A stretch of DNA of 63,060 nt from Marmoricola sp. (GCA_025964795.1 JAOPYC010000034.1:1-63060); one strand, 5' to 3'; positions 32,819 to 42,013 are shown, numbered from the stretch's first letter. Notes: generated by a model not told the origin, from the sequence alone. A program made the numbers and translations.

Positions 32819-33544
32819 ATGGATCGCAGAAAAGTACTGCTCATCGTCGCTGCTGTGATCGCAGCGCTGGGCACGTTGCTCGTCTTCCTCTACGTGCGCG
32901 GAGCGGACAACCGGGCGGACCAGCGCTACTCGGCCGTACAGGTGCTCCGGGTGGTCAAGGAGATCCCGGCCGGCGAGACGGTGGAAGCCGCCCAGGCCGC
33001 CGGCAAGATCGAGACCAGCACGGTCTCCCAGCAGGACCTGGTCCCGGGTGCGCTCACCGGCACCGAGCCGGTCGCGGGCAAGGTGGCGGTCACGGCGATC
33101 TACCCCGGTGAGCAGCTGATCGCCTCGAAGTTCGGGGCCTCCGGCGCCTCCACCGGGCTGTCGATCCCCAAGGGGAAGATCGCGGTCTCCATCAACCTCT
33201 CCGACCCGGCCCGCGTCGCCGGGTTCGTCAACCCGGGCGACAAGGTCGCCATCTTCATGAACGGCGCCGCAGCGGGGAGCACCTTCACCCGCCTGCTGCT
33301 GCCGAACGTCCAGGTCATCGGGGCCGGTACGACGACCGTCGTGGCCACCACCACGACGGACCCGGCCGGCGCCCAGGTCACCGACCAGCTGCCGAAGACC
33401 CTGCTCACCCTCGCCGTCACCCAGGCCGAGGCCGAGCGGGTCCTCTACGCCTCCCAGAACGGGCAGCTGGCCTTCGGCCTGATGAACAACGACTCCCAGA
33501 TCGCGGCCTCCGGCGGGGTCAACGACAAGAACCTCTTCCAGTGA
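32819..33544 (+). CDS. cpaB: Flp pilus assembly protein CpaB/RcpC
   Basis: This 241-residue protein has an N-terminal membrane anchor (RKVLLIVAAVIAALGTLLVFLYV) and an SAF/RcpC domain (VVKEIPAGETVEAAQ, then KVAVTAIYPGEQLIASKF and a second repeat with FVNPGDKVAIFMNG). CpaB helps assemble or gate the pilus at the cell surface. First gene of the tad locus; no outer-membrane secretin is expected in this single-membrane organism and none is seen. The start ATG lacks a strong ribosome binding site. Confidence 0.88.
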   Translation: MDRRKVLLIVAAVIAALGTLLVFLYVRGADNRADQRYSAVQVLRVVKEIPAGETVEAAQAAGKIETSTVSQQDLVPGALTGTEPVAGKVAVTAIYPGEQLIASKFGASGASTGLSIPKGKIAVSINLSDPARVAGFVNPGDKVAIFMNGAAAGSTFTRLLLPNVQVIGAGTTTVVATTTTDPAGAQVTDQLPKTLLTLAVTQAEAERVLYASQNGQLAFGLMNNDSQIAASGGVNDKNLFQ

Positions 33545-33581
33545 ACCCGCCCCCCACCAACTGATTTTCGGAAGGACCCCG

Positions 33582-34742
33582 ATGCCCATCCTCGTCGAGG
33601 CCGACAGCACCACCGCCGGTGTCCTCGTGAACGCGCTGCCCGCCGGTTCCCCGGTGGTCTCGCGTGCCGAGGACGTCGACGGGCTGCTCACCGGCCGAGG
33701 ACACTCCTCCGTCGTGATCGGCCCCACGATCGAGATGGCGACCGCCGCCGCGCTCGCCGAGCGGATCCGGGTGGGTCACCCGGCCACGAGCGTGGTCCTG
33801 ATCCGCCACGACCTCGAGCCCAATGTCTTCGCGCAGGCCATGCAGGTGGGCATCACCGCGGTCGTCGCCGCCGATGACCAGCCCGCCCTGAACACCGCGC
33901 TCAGCCGGGCTCGCGGGACCTGGGAGGCGATCCACGGACCGACCAACCCGGGTGAGCGTGACGGTCGCGTGTTCACGGTCTTCTCCCCCAAGGGCGGCGT
34001 GGGCAAGACGACCATGTCGGTCAACCTCAGCGTGGCGCTCGCCAAGACGCGTGCCGAGGTCGTCATCGTCGACCTCGACCTGGCCTTCGGCGACGTCGCG
34101 ATCACGCTGCAGGTCATTCCCGAACGGACCATCACCGACGCGGCCGAGTCCGAGAGCGACCTGGACTTCTCCCTGCTGCAGCAGCTGCTCACCCGTCACG
34201 AGAGCGGGGTCTCCATCCTCGCCGCCCCGACGCACCCGGAAGGTCGCGACCAGGTCACCGCCTCGCTGGCCCGCCGGGTGATCCAGACCCTGCGCCGCCA
34301 CTTCGACTACGTCGTCATCGACACCCCGCCCGGCTTCGACGACCAGGTGCTGGGCGCCTTCGACGAGACCGACGAGTGCGTCGTCGTGGCCACCCTCGAC
34401 GTACCGACCATCAAGAACACCAAGGTGGCGATGGAGACCCTCGACCTCCTCCACCTGATCCCCAACAACCGCCACCTGGTGCTCAACCGCGCAGACGAGG
34501 AGGTCGGCCTCTCGCTGGCCAACGTCGAGGAGATCCTCGGGATGCCGGTCGAGGTCTCGCTGCCCAGCTCCACCGCGGTCGCCAGCGCCACCAACCACGG
34601 GCGGCCGATCGTCCTGTCCAAGCCCGACCACGCGGTCTCGAAGGCCATCGAGGCGTTCGCCCGCACGCTGGCCGGGAACGCCGCGACCCCCACCTCCACC
34701 GCACCGGCCAAGCGCGGCCTCTTCGGGCGCCAGAAGAAGTGA
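33582..34742 (+). CDS. cpaE: CpaE-like ATPase (receiver-like N-terminus, MinD/ParA domain)
   Basis: This 386-residue protein has a receiver-like domain (about 1-125) without an intact phosphorylation site and a MinD/ParA ATPase with the deviant Walker A KGGVGKT near 137-143, VDLDLAFGDV and YVVIDTPPGFDD. CpaE places the pilus machine at its site in the cell. A GGAAGGA ribosome binding site precedes ATG. It lies between cpaB and cpaF; the end (GRQKK) is basic. Confidence 0.9.
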   Translation: MPILVEADSTTAGVLVNALPAGSPVVSRAEDVDGLLTGRGHSSVVIGPTIEMATAAALAERIRVGHPATSVVLIRHDLEPNVFAQAMQVGITAVVAADDQPALNTALSRARGTWEAIHGPTNPGERDGRVFTVFSPKGGVGKTTMSVNLSVALAKTRAEVVIVDLDLAFGDVAITLQVIPERTITDAAESESDLDFSLLQQLLTRHESGVSILAAPTHPEGRDQVTASLARRVIQTLRRHFDYVVIDTPPGFDDQVLGAFDETDECVVVATLDVPTIKNTKVAMETLDLLHLIPNNRHLVLNRADEEVGLSLANVEEILGMPVEVSLPSSTAVASATNHGRPIVLSKPDHAVSKAIEAFARTLAGNAATPTSTAPAKRGLFGRQKK

Positions 34743-34753
34743 CGGAAAGAGCC

Positions 34754-36400
34754 ATGAGCAGTCTCAGCGAGCGCCTCGCAGCCTTGAACCGCACCGCCAC
34801 GCCTCCCGACCCGACCCCGGACGCGGCTCCCGTCGTGGAGGCCGACACCCTCGAGCCCGCGGACGGGCACGGGCCGAAGCGACGCGCGGACGTCCCCATC
34901 GACGCCCCCTCGTCCACCGGCGTCACCCAGGCCAAGTCCCACACCCCGCCCCCGGTCACCCCGCCCCCGGCCGGGAACGGCCACGTCAACGGCACCGCCG
35001 ACGCCGACCACGGGAGCACGGGCAACGGCGCCTACAGCAGCCCCAGCGGCAGCGGTACGGCCAAGGGCGGCTCCGGGACCAAGACCTCGGGCGGCAAGAC
35101 CTCCGTGCGCGCCGACGCCGCCAAGGACCGGTTCGAGGACCTCAAGGAGAGCGTCCACTCCGAGCTCCTGCAGCAGCTCGGCCCGCAGCTGTACGACGCC
35201 AACCTCGACGCCGCCGAGCTCGAGTCCAAGGTGCGCGTCGTGCTCGCCGACGTGCTCGCCGCGAGCAACCGCCCGCTGACCCGCAGCGACCGGGAGCGCA
35301 TCACCCAGGACATCTCCGACGACATCCTCGGCTACGGCCCCCTGGAGCCCTACCTACGCGACGTGGACGTCGCGGAGGTCATGGTCAACGGGCCCTTCAA
35401 CATCTACCTCGAGCTCAAGGGCAAGCTGGTCAAGGTCGACGGCAAGTTCAAGGACGAGGCCCACCTGCGCCGGACCATCGACAAGATCGTGTCCCGCATC
35501 GGCCGTCGCGTCGACGAGTCCTCCCCCATGGTCGACGCCCGCCTCCCCGACGGCAGCCGTGTCAACGCCGTCGTACCCCCGCTGGCCATCGACGGCAGCA
35601 CGCTCACGATCCGTAAGTTCGCCGCGGACCCGCTGACCGTCAACGACCTGATCAAGTTCGGCTCGCTGAGCGACCGCACCGCGGACTTCCTCGACGCCTG
35701 CGTCCGCGGACGCCTCAACGTCGTCGTGTCCGGCGGCACCGGTGCCGGCAAGACCACGACGCTGAACGTGCTCTCCTCGTTCATCCCCACCGACGAGCGC
35801 ATCGTCACCATCGAGGACGCCGCCGAGCTCCAGCTCAAGCAGGACCACGTCGTCCGGCTGGAGTCCCGCCCGGCCAACATCGAGGGCAAGGGTGCGGTCA
35901 CCATCCGCGACCTCGTCCGCAACGCGCTCCGGATGCGGCCCGACCGCATCGTCGTCGGTGAGGTCCGCGACAGCTCCGCCCTGGACATGCTCCAGGCGAT
36001 GAACACCGGCCACGACGGCTCCATCTGCACGGTCCACTCCAACGGGCCGCGCGACACCTGCTCCCGCCTCGAGACGCTCGTGCTGATGGCGGGCATGGAC
36101 CTCCCGATCCGCGCCATCCGCGAGCAGGTCGCCTCCGCGGTCGACCTGATCGTGCACCAGGCCCGCCTCAAGGACGGCACCCGCCGCATCACGCACGTCA
36201 CCGAGGTCGAGCGGATGGAGGGCGACGTGAACACGCTGCAGGACATCTTCCTGTTCGACAACTCGGCCGGCTTCGACTCCGAGGGCCGGTCGCTGGGCTC
36301 GCTCAAGGCCACCGGGCTGCGGCCGAAGTTCCTCGAGAAGATGCTGAACGCCAACGTGACGGTGGACCCGCGGATCTTCGCGACGACGGACTACCGATGA
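34754..36400 (+). CDS. cpaF: CpaF/TadA secretion ATPase
   Basis: This protein of 548 residues has a long disordered, Pro/Thr/Gly-rich head (about 1-115) and a VirB11-type ATPase body: Walker A GGTGAGKTTT near 326-335, Asp box VTIEDAAELQL, His box and EVRDSSALDMLQAMNTGHDG. It hydrolyses ATP in the cytoplasm to drive Flp pilus assembly with TadB/TadC. The ATG at 34754 follows GGAAAG. The next gene starts inside its stop (ATGA). Confidence 0.93.
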   Translation: MSSLSERLAALNRTATPPDPTPDAAPVVEADTLEPADGHGPKRRADVPIDAPSSTGVTQAKSHTPPPVTPPPAGNGHVNGTADADHGSTGNGAYSSPSGSGTAKGGSGTKTSGGKTSVRADAAKDRFEDLKESVHSELLQQLGPQLYDANLDAAELESKVRVVLADVLAASNRPLTRSDRERITQDISDDILGYGPLEPYLRDVDVAEVMVNGPFNIYLELKGKLVKVDGKFKDEAHLRRTIDKIVSRIGRRVDESSPMVDARLPDGSRVNAVVPPLAIDGSTLTIRKFAADPLTVNDLIKFGSLSDRTADFLDACVRGRLNVVVSGGTGAGKTTTLNVLSSFIPTDERIVTIEDAAELQLKQDHVVRLESRPANIEGKGAVTIRDLVRNALRMRPDRIVVGEVRDSSALDMLQAMNTGHDGSICTVHSNGPRDTCSRLETLVLMAGMDLPIRAIREQVASAVDLIVHQARLKDGTRRITHVTEVERMEGDVNTLQDIFLFDNSAGFDSEGRSLGSLKATGLRPKFLEKMLNANVTVDPRIFATTDYR

Positions 36401-38385
36401 ACGCTCGGCCCCACGTCGTACGCCGGGTGCTCGCCGGCACACTGCTCGCCCTGCTGTCCCTCGGCCTGTGGTCGGCCGGGCCGGTCTCGGCGGCCGACAC
36501 CCCGGTCACGGAGAAGGCGGCGATCGACCACGCGCTGCCGACCAAGGGCGCCGTACGGCTGCTCGTGTCGGTCCCCGGCACGGAGCCGGTGAGCTTCGAC
36601 GACGTCAAGGTCCGCATCGACGGCGACGCCGTACCGGCCGTGGCCGCGGCCGCCTCCCAGAGCACCGAGGTCGAGCGGACCTCGATCCTCGCCATCGACA
36701 CCAGTGCCAGCATGGCCGGGCCCCGCATCACCGAGGCCAAGAAGGCGGCCCTCGCCTACCTCACCACCGTGCCCGCCAACGTCAAGGTCGGGGTGCTCAG
36801 CTTCGACACGACGGTCAAGGTCGTGGTGCCGCCCGGGCTCGCCCACGAGACCGCGCGAACCGCCGTGGCCGGCCTCAAGCTGACCCGCGACACCGCCCTG
36901 TACGACGGCGTGCTCGGCGCCCTGAGGGCGGCCGGACCCGGTGGGCAGGGAGCGGCCCAGCGCAAGATCCTGCTGCTCTCCGACGGCAAGGACACCACCC
37001 GCACCCGGCTGGACACCGTGCTGGCCGCCATCAAGAAGTCCGGCGCCACGGTCGACGTCGTGTCCCTGCAGAAGGGCGACGAGGGCAACGCCCCGCTCAA
37101 CGCGATCGCGACCGCCGGCAAGGGCACCATCCTGAAGGCCCAGGACCCCGCGGCGCTGACCGCCGCCTTCGCCAAGGAGGCCACGGTCCTGGCCCGCCAG
37201 GTCGTCGTGACCGCCGAGATCCCCGAGGGCTTCTCCAAGACCACCTCCAACGTCGAGGTCACCGTGCCCACCGGCACCGAGTCGTTCACCGCCTCCGCCT
37301 ACGTCCCCGTCCAGCTCGCGTCGGACATCACGGCGAAGAAGGCCGTGGTGGCCGCCCCCACGCCCGTGAAGGCCGGACCGCTCGATTTCTCCCCGACCAT
37401 GATGTACGCCGCCGTGGGAGCCGTCGGTGTCGGCCTGCTCGGGCTGGTCGCCGCCCTGGCGCTGGGTGGCCGGAAGCCGGCCAGCAACCTGACGCTCAAC
37501 GAGCAGATCCGCGCGTACGGCGTGATGTCGGTGCCCGGCCGTCCCGGGCCGCGCCGCGACTCCGAAGACCCGGGCGAGAACCCCTTCACCGGTCAGGCCA
37601 AGGCTGCGGCCGAGCGGGCGCTGGCCAACAACAAGAACCTCGAGGCCAAGATCGCGCACAGCCTCGAAGGGGCCGGGCTGTCGTTGAAGCCCGCGGAGTG
37701 GCTGCTCATCCACGCGGCGATCGCCGTCGGCGGCGGTCTCATCGGGATCCTGCTCGGCTCGGGCAACCTGATCCTCGGCCTGCTCTTCATCATCGCCGCC
37801 ATCATCGGCCCCTTCATCTACCTCAGGCTGAAGAAGGCCAACCGGTTCAAGGCGTTCGGGATGGGTCTGGCGGACACCCTGCAGCTGATGTCCGGCAGCC
37901 TCTCGGCGGGCCTGTCCCTGGGCCAGTCCATCGACACGATCGTGCGCGAGGGGGCGGAGCCGATCGCCAGCGAGTTCCGCCGCGTCGTCATCGAGAGCCG
38001 CCTCGGCGTGACCCTGGAGGACGCCATGGACGGCATGGCCGACCGGATGGAGAGCCGCGACTTCAAGTGGGTCGTGATGGCGATCCGCATCCAGCGCGAG
38101 GTGGGCGGCAACCTGGCCGAGCTGTTGCTGACCGTGGCCGCGACCCTGCGCGAGCGGGAGTTCATGCGGCGGCACGTGCGTGCCCTCTCGGCCGAGGGCC
38201 GGCTCTCCGCCTACATCCTCGGCGGGCTGCCCCCCGGCTTCCTGGTGTACCTGACGCTGACCAAGCCGGACTACGTGCACCCGCTCTACTTCACGCCCAT
38301 GGGCTGGATCCTGTGCATCGTGATGGCCGTCCTGCTGAGCGTCGGAGTGTTCTGGATGTCGAAGGTCGCGAAGGTGGATCTGTGA
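36397..38385 (+). CDS. tadB: TadB platform protein fused to an extracellular von Willebrand A domain
   Basis: The 662-residue protein begins with a signal peptide (about 1-32, ending VSAAD). Residues about 95-275 are a von Willebrand A domain with the metal site DTSAS (102-106), Thr in LTRDTALYD and LLLSDGKD; it faces outward. A membrane helix (about 330-353) then leads to the T2SSF/TadB region, with helices near 440-480 and 600-660 and the T2SF core (LQLMSGSLSAGLSLGQSID, MESRDFKWVVMAI). TadB is the inner-membrane platform that works with CpaF. The A domain could bind a surface ligand or a pilin. Starts within the cpaF stop; overlaps tadC by one base. Confidence 0.88.
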   Translation: MNARPHVVRRVLAGTLLALLSLGLWSAGPVSAADTPVTEKAAIDHALPTKGAVRLLVSVPGTEPVSFDDVKVRIDGDAVPAVAAAASQSTEVERTSILAIDTSASMAGPRITEAKKAALAYLTTVPANVKVGVLSFDTTVKVVVPPGLAHETARTAVAGLKLTRDTALYDGVLGALRAAGPGGQGAAQRKILLLSDGKDTTRTRLDTVLAAIKKSGATVDVVSLQKGDEGNAPLNAIATAGKGTILKAQDPAALTAAFAKEATVLARQVVVTAEIPEGFSKTTSNVEVTVPTGTESFTASAYVPVQLASDITAKKAVVAAPTPVKAGPLDFSPTMMYAAVGAVGVGLLGLVAALALGGRKPASNLTLNEQIRAYGVMSVPGRPGPRRDSEDPGENPFTGQAKAAAERALANNKNLEAKIAHSLEGAGLSLKPAEWLLIHAAIAVGGGLIGILLGSGNLILGLLFIIAAIIGPFIYLRLKKANRFKAFGMGLADTLQLMSGSLSAGLSLGQSIDTIVREGAEPIASEFRRVVIESRLGVTLEDAMDGMADRMESRDFKWVVMAIRIQREVGGNLAELLLTVAATLREREFMRRHVRALSAEGRLSAYILGGLPPGFLVYLTLTKPDYVHPLYFTPMGWILCIVMAVLLSVGVFWMSKVAKVDL

Positions 38386-39320
38386 TGGGTGTCTTCCTGG
38401 CTGTCGGCATCGCGATGATCTTCGGGTCGCTGTTCCTGCTCTTCGCCTCCATCGGCGGCACCACCAAGGAACGCGCCGGGGTGGGGCGCTCGATCGCCGT
38501 GCTCGAGGCCCTGACCGCGGCCCCGGACGAGATGAAGAAGGACCTCGAGTCCTCCTTCACCGACCGGGTGCTGTTCCCCCTGCTCACGCGCACCCAGGCG
38601 ATGGGTCGCCGTCTCACCCCCGAGGACGCCAGCGAGCGGATCCGGGAGAAGCTCGAGATGGCCGGCAACCCGTTCGGGTGGACGGTGGAGCGGGTGATGG
38701 CCGGCAAGGTCGTCGGTTTCGGCGCGGCGCTGGTCCTCTCACTGATCATCTCCTTCATCCTCGGCTTCGGCTTCCTGGCCACCCTCGGCTTCGTGCTGAT
38801 CGCCTCTCTGGCGGGCTACCAGGCCCCGAACATGTACCTCCACCAGCAGACCTACGACCGGTCGGAGAAGCTCCAGCGAGCGCTCCCCGACGCCATCGAC
38901 CTGCTCACGATCTCCGTGGAGTCAGGTCTCGGGTTCGACGCCGCCTGCGCCCAGGTGGCCCGCAACACCGAGGGCCCGCTGGCCGACGAGTTCGCCCGCA
39001 TGCTCCAGGAGATGCAGATCGGTCGCGGCCGGTCCGAGGCGCTGCGCTCGCTCGCGGACCGCACGAACCTGCCTGACCTGCGCCAGTTCGTGAGCGCCAT
39101 GGTGCAGGCGGACGCGTTCGGCATCCCGGTGGGTCAAGTGCTGCGCGTGCAGTCCGCCGAGATCCGGGTCAAGCGCCGGCAGTGGGCCGAGGAGATGGCC
39201 CAGAAGGTGCCCGTCAAGATCCTGGTCCCCCTGATCTTCTGCATCCTGCCCTGCTTGTTCATCGCGGTCCTCGGCCCGGCGGCCATGGCCATCATGGACA
39301 GCTTTCAGGGCAAACTCTGA
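38385..39320 (+). CDS. tadC: TadC platform protein
   Basis: This 311-residue membrane protein has a first helix (VFLAVGIAMIFGSLFLLFASIG), a pair in the middle (FGAALVLSLIISFILGFGFLATLGFV) and a T2SSF domain (LPDAIDLLTISVESGLGFDAA, LADEFARMLQEMQIGRGRSEAL). It pairs with TadB to form the membrane base of the Flp pilus. Its start TGATG overlaps the tadB stop by one base, and the kinase gene begins 2 bases after its own stop. Confidence 0.92.
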   Translation: MGVFLAVGIAMIFGSLFLLFASIGGTTKERAGVGRSIAVLEALTAAPDEMKKDLESSFTDRVLFPLLTRTQAMGRRLTPEDASERIREKLEMAGNPFGWTVERVMAGKVVGFGAALVLSLIISFILGFGFLATLGFVLIASLAGYQAPNMYLHQQTYDRSEKLQRALPDAIDLLTISVESGLGFDAACAQVARNTEGPLADEFARMLQEMQIGRGRSEALRSLADRTNLPDLRQFVSAMVQADAFGIPVGQVLRVQSAEIRVKRRQWAEEMAQKVPVKILVPLIFCILPCLFIAVLGPAAMAIMDSFQGKL

Positions 39321-39322
39321 GG

Positions 39323-40843
39323 GTGACTGACATCCGCCGGGTCGCCCTGGCAGCCCGCGTCTTCACCATCGCCGCGCTCACCCCGCTGGCCGCGCTGGCG
39401 GGACCGGAGTACCTCCGGGGTGCCCTGCTCGTCCTGCTGGCCGCGGCGCTGGCCACGGTCGTGTCGATCACGCGCAAGCTGTCGGAGACGACCGTGGCCC
39501 TCGCGGAGGGCATGGTCGTGGCCACGCTGGCGGTGCTCACCTACCCCGACCAGGCGAACGTCACGCCGTACCTCGCGATCCCGGCCCTGATCGGCGCGCT
39601 GGACCGGGGCGTGCGCGGGCTGCTCGGCGTCATCGCGGCCGAGTTCGGGCTGCTCCTCGTGCTCTGGGGCGTGGTGATCCAGCACTGGGACCGTGAGCTG
39701 GCCTCCGGCGGCTTCACCTGGCTGGCCACGGCCGTCGGGATCGGGCTGATGGGCTCCTCGCTGCGCCGAGCCGTGACCACCAGCGACGCCGACGCGTCCT
39801 ACCGCAGCGCGGTCGGCCTGATCCGTCGGCTGGAGGCCCTCTCCGGGAAGCTCAGCGGCGGGCTCGACGCGGTCGGCATCGCCGAGCAGGTGATGGTGGA
39901 GGCCGAGGCCGTCGTACCGCTGCGCAGCGCCGGGGTGTTCGTCCGCTCCCCCGCCGGCGCCATGTCCCCGCTGCGCTACTCCGTCGGTACGCCGCCGGGC
40001 GCCATGGCGTGGGCCGAGCCGCTGGCCGCGAAGTGCTGGGAGTACGAGGCGATGATGCTGCGCGAGCGGCACGTCGCCATCCCGCTGATGGCCAACGACG
40101 AGATCATCGCCGTGCTCGTCCTGGACACCCTGCAGGACATGGAGTCCACCGCCGCGCTCGAGCTGCGCGGCCGGCTGGCGCGTTCCTCGGTGCAGCTGCA
40201 GGCGGCGCTGCTGTTCGGCCGGGTGCGCGACAACGCGATGAGCCAGGAGCGGCAGCGGATCGCCCGCGAGGTGCACGACGGCGTGGCCCAGGACGTCGCC
40301 TCGCTCGGCTACCTCGTCGACAACCTCGCGCAGAGCTCCTCCGACCCGGTCCAGCAGCGGCAGATCGGGCAGCTGCGCCATGAGGTGACCCGGGTGGTCA
40401 CCGAGCTGCGACACTCGATCTTCGACCTGAGGCACGAGATCGCCGCCGGGGCGGGGCTGGGCGAGAGCCTCTCGGCGTACGCCAACCAGGTCAGCGCGAC
40501 CTCCCCGATGACCGTGCACGTCACCCTCGACGAGAAGGGCCCCCGCCTGCCCGGCGACGTCGAGTTCGAGCTGCTGCGCATCGCCCAGGAGGCGATGGCC
40601 AACGCCCGCAAGCATTCCGGGGCGGCCAACCTGTGGCTGCGCTGCACCGTGCGGTCGCCGTACGCCGAGATCGAGGTCGGCGACGACGGGACCAACCTGC
40701 ACACGCCCAAGGCCGACTCGCAGGGCCTGACCATCATGCGGGAGCGGTCGCGCAGCATCGGCGCGGTGATCGCCATCGAGGAGCCGGAACCCGAGCGTCC
40801 CGGGACCCGCGTCGTCGTCCGTGTGGGCTCTCCGGTCCTCTAG
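39323..40843 (+). CDS. Sensor histidine kinase of the tad locus (membrane, GAF-like, HisKA_3)
   Basis: The 506-residue kinase has an N-terminal membrane region of about five or six helices (residues 5-155), a GAF-like sensor segment (about 165-305), and HisKA_3/HATPase domains: phospho-acceptor His in RQRIAREVHDGVAQDV, FELLRIAQEAMANARKHS and an EVGDDG box. The GTG is two bases after the tadC stop, so it is part of the pilus operon. With the next gene it forms a two-component system that probably controls pilus production; the signal is unknown. Confidence 0.88.
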   Translation: MTDIRRVALAARVFTIAALTPLAALAGPEYLRGALLVLLAAALATVVSITRKLSETTVALAEGMVVATLAVLTYPDQANVTPYLAIPALIGALDRGVRGLLGVIAAEFGLLLVLWGVVIQHWDRELASGGFTWLATAVGIGLMGSSLRRAVTTSDADASYRSAVGLIRRLEALSGKLSGGLDAVGIAEQVMVEAEAVVPLRSAGVFVRSPAGAMSPLRYSVGTPPGAMAWAEPLAAKCWEYEAMMLRERHVAIPLMANDEIIAVLVLDTLQDMESTAALELRGRLARSSVQLQAALLFGRVRDNAMSQERQRIAREVHDGVAQDVASLGYLVDNLAQSSSDPVQQRQIGQLRHEVTRVVTELRHSIFDLRHEIAAGAGLGESLSAYANQVSATSPMTVHVTLDEKGPRLPGDVEFELLRIAQEAMANARKHSGAANLWLRCTVRSPYAEIEVGDDGTNLHTPKADSQGLTIMRERSRSIGAVIAIEEPEPERPGTRVVVRVGSPVL

Positions 40844-40883
40844 CCTGCTCGAGGAGCCCTTTGCGACCAGCCAGGAGCGTGAC

Positions 40884-41525
40884 ATGACGACCGTGCTGCT
40901 GATCGACGACCACGAGCTGATCCGGCAGGGCCTGGCCGGGGCGTTCACCCAGGCCGAGGGCTTCGACATCGCCGGCCAGGCCGCCTCGGTCGAGGAGGGC
41001 CTCGCCCTGGCCCACGAGGTGGCCCCCGACGTCGTGGTGACCGACGTACGCCTCCCGGACGGCTCCGGTCTCGACGTCGTCCGGGCCCTGCGCAAGGAGA
41101 GCCGGGAGGTCGGCCTGGTCGTGCTGACGATGTACGCCGGCGACGAGCAGCTGTTCGCGGCCATGGACGCCGGGGCCTCGGCCTTCGTCGGCAAGGACGC
41201 CCCGACCTCGACGGTCATCAGCGCCGCCCGCCAGGCGTCCGTCTCGCCGCTCACCTTCGCCTGCACGGGCCTGGGCGAGGCCATGATCAGGCGGATGAGC
41301 TCGGGCGCCCCCCGACTCTCCGACCGCGAGCGCCAGGTGCTCGAGCTGCTGGCGGAGGGACTCGGAGTCACCGCCATCGCGGCGCGGCTCTACCTCAGCG
41401 AGTCGACCGCCAAGAGCCACATCGGGCGGATCTACGAGAAGCTCGGTGCCGCCAACCGGGCGCAGGCCCTGGTCACCGCCATGCGGTTGGGCCTGATCAC
41501 CTCGGCCACGCCACCCCCTGCCTGA
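40884..41525 (+). CDS. NarL/LuxR-type response regulator of the tad locus
   Basis: This protein of 213 residues has a receiver (VLLIDDHELIRQG; Asp54 in VVVTDVRLPDGSG; Thr in VLTMYA; Lys in FVGKDAP) and a LuxR-type HTH (LSDRERQVLELLAEGLGV, then LYLSESTAKSHIGRIYEKLG). AGGAG lies 7 bases before ATG. It would bind promoter DNA when phosphorylated by the kinase upstream; the repeated sites ahead of flp1 and cpaB are candidate targets. Its stop codon lies inside a tandem repeat (41515-41571). Confidence 0.9.
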   Translation: MTTVLLIDDHELIRQGLAGAFTQAEGFDIAGQAASVEEGLALAHEVAPDVVVTDVRLPDGSGLDVVRALRKESREVGLVVLTMYAGDEQLFAAMDAGASAFVGKDAPTSTVISAARQASVSPLTFACTGLGEAMIRRMSSGAPRLSDRERQVLELLAEGLGVTAIAARLYLSESTAKSHIGRIYEKLGAANRAQALVTAMRLGLITSATPPPA

Positions 41526-41571
41526 CCCCTGCCTGACCCCTGCCTGACCCCCTGCCTGGCCCCCTGCCTGG
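41515..41571. repeat. Tandem repeat of an 11-12 base unit (ccccTGCCTGA/G), five copies
   Basis: Three 11-base copies of CCCCTGCCTGA (41515-41547) are followed by two 12-base copies of CCCCCTGCCTGG (41548-41571). The first copy contains the TGA stop of the response regulator gene, so copy-number change would not alter the protein, only the spacing to flp1. Such repeats arise by replication slippage. Confidence 0.85.
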
Positions 41572-41645
41572 CCCCGCCCGGCCCGACCGGCGTCCCAGCC
41601 GCCACTGCAGCCACTCGCGGTCCTGTCAACCGCTTTGGATCGGCA

Positions 41646-41745
41646 TAGTCCAGATGGACTAGTCCACAGGGTACTAAACGGACTAGAAGGAACAAACCGG
41701 ATGACCAATGTCCGGATCTGTCCAGATTTGCCATACTTTCCATAT
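41646..41745 (+). promoter_or_regulatory. flp1 control region: palindrome, shared motif and phased repeats
   Basis: TAGTCCA-GA-TGGACTA (41646-41661) is a perfect inverted repeat that overlaps a second TAGTCCA (41660-41666). ACGGACTAGA at 41678-41687, within AAACGGACT..., is shared with the cpaB leader. Then CC(G/A)(G/T)A(T/C) hexamers follow at 41697, 41712, 41722, 41731 and 41740, spaced 15, 10, 9 and 9 bases. CATACT (41732-41737) may be a -10. The remainder of the 287-base gap holds the pilin leader and a purine-rich ribosome binding site. Confidence 0.5.
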
Positions 41746-41812
41746 CGGGGCACACGGGTTGCCCCGAGACCGAAAAAATCCACCAAGTTCTCCAGAGGGA
41801 AGGAACCACCTC

Positions 41813-42013
41813 ATGCTCGAGTTCATCCGCTCCATCACCGCCCGCCGCAACCAGGACGGCGCGTCCGCCGTCGAGTACGGCCTGCTCGTCGCCGGCATCG
41901 CGGCCCTCGTCGTCGTCATCGTCTTCGCCTTCGGCGGGGTCATCAAGGGCGCCTTCCAGGGCACCTGCAACACGATCAAGAACAGCGGCAGCGGCACCTC
42001 GCAGACCTGCTGA
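41813..42013 (+). CDS. flp: Flp-type pilin (copy 1)
   Basis: This 66-residue class III (Flp) prepilin has a short charged leader, a prepilin-peptidase site after Gly16 (Gly-ASAVEYGLL, Glu at +5, Tyr at +6), a membrane/polymer helix (LLVAGIAALVVVIVFAFGGV) and a short Cys-containing tail (GTCNTIKNSG...QTC). The mature form has about 50 residues. GGGAAGGAA lies before ATG. It differs from copy 2 mainly in the leader and tail. No prepilin peptidase gene is in the window, so it must lie elsewhere. Confidence 0.92.
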   Translation: MLEFIRSITARRNQDGASAVEYGLLVAGIAALVVVIVFAFGGVIKGAFQGTCNTIKNSGSGTSQTC

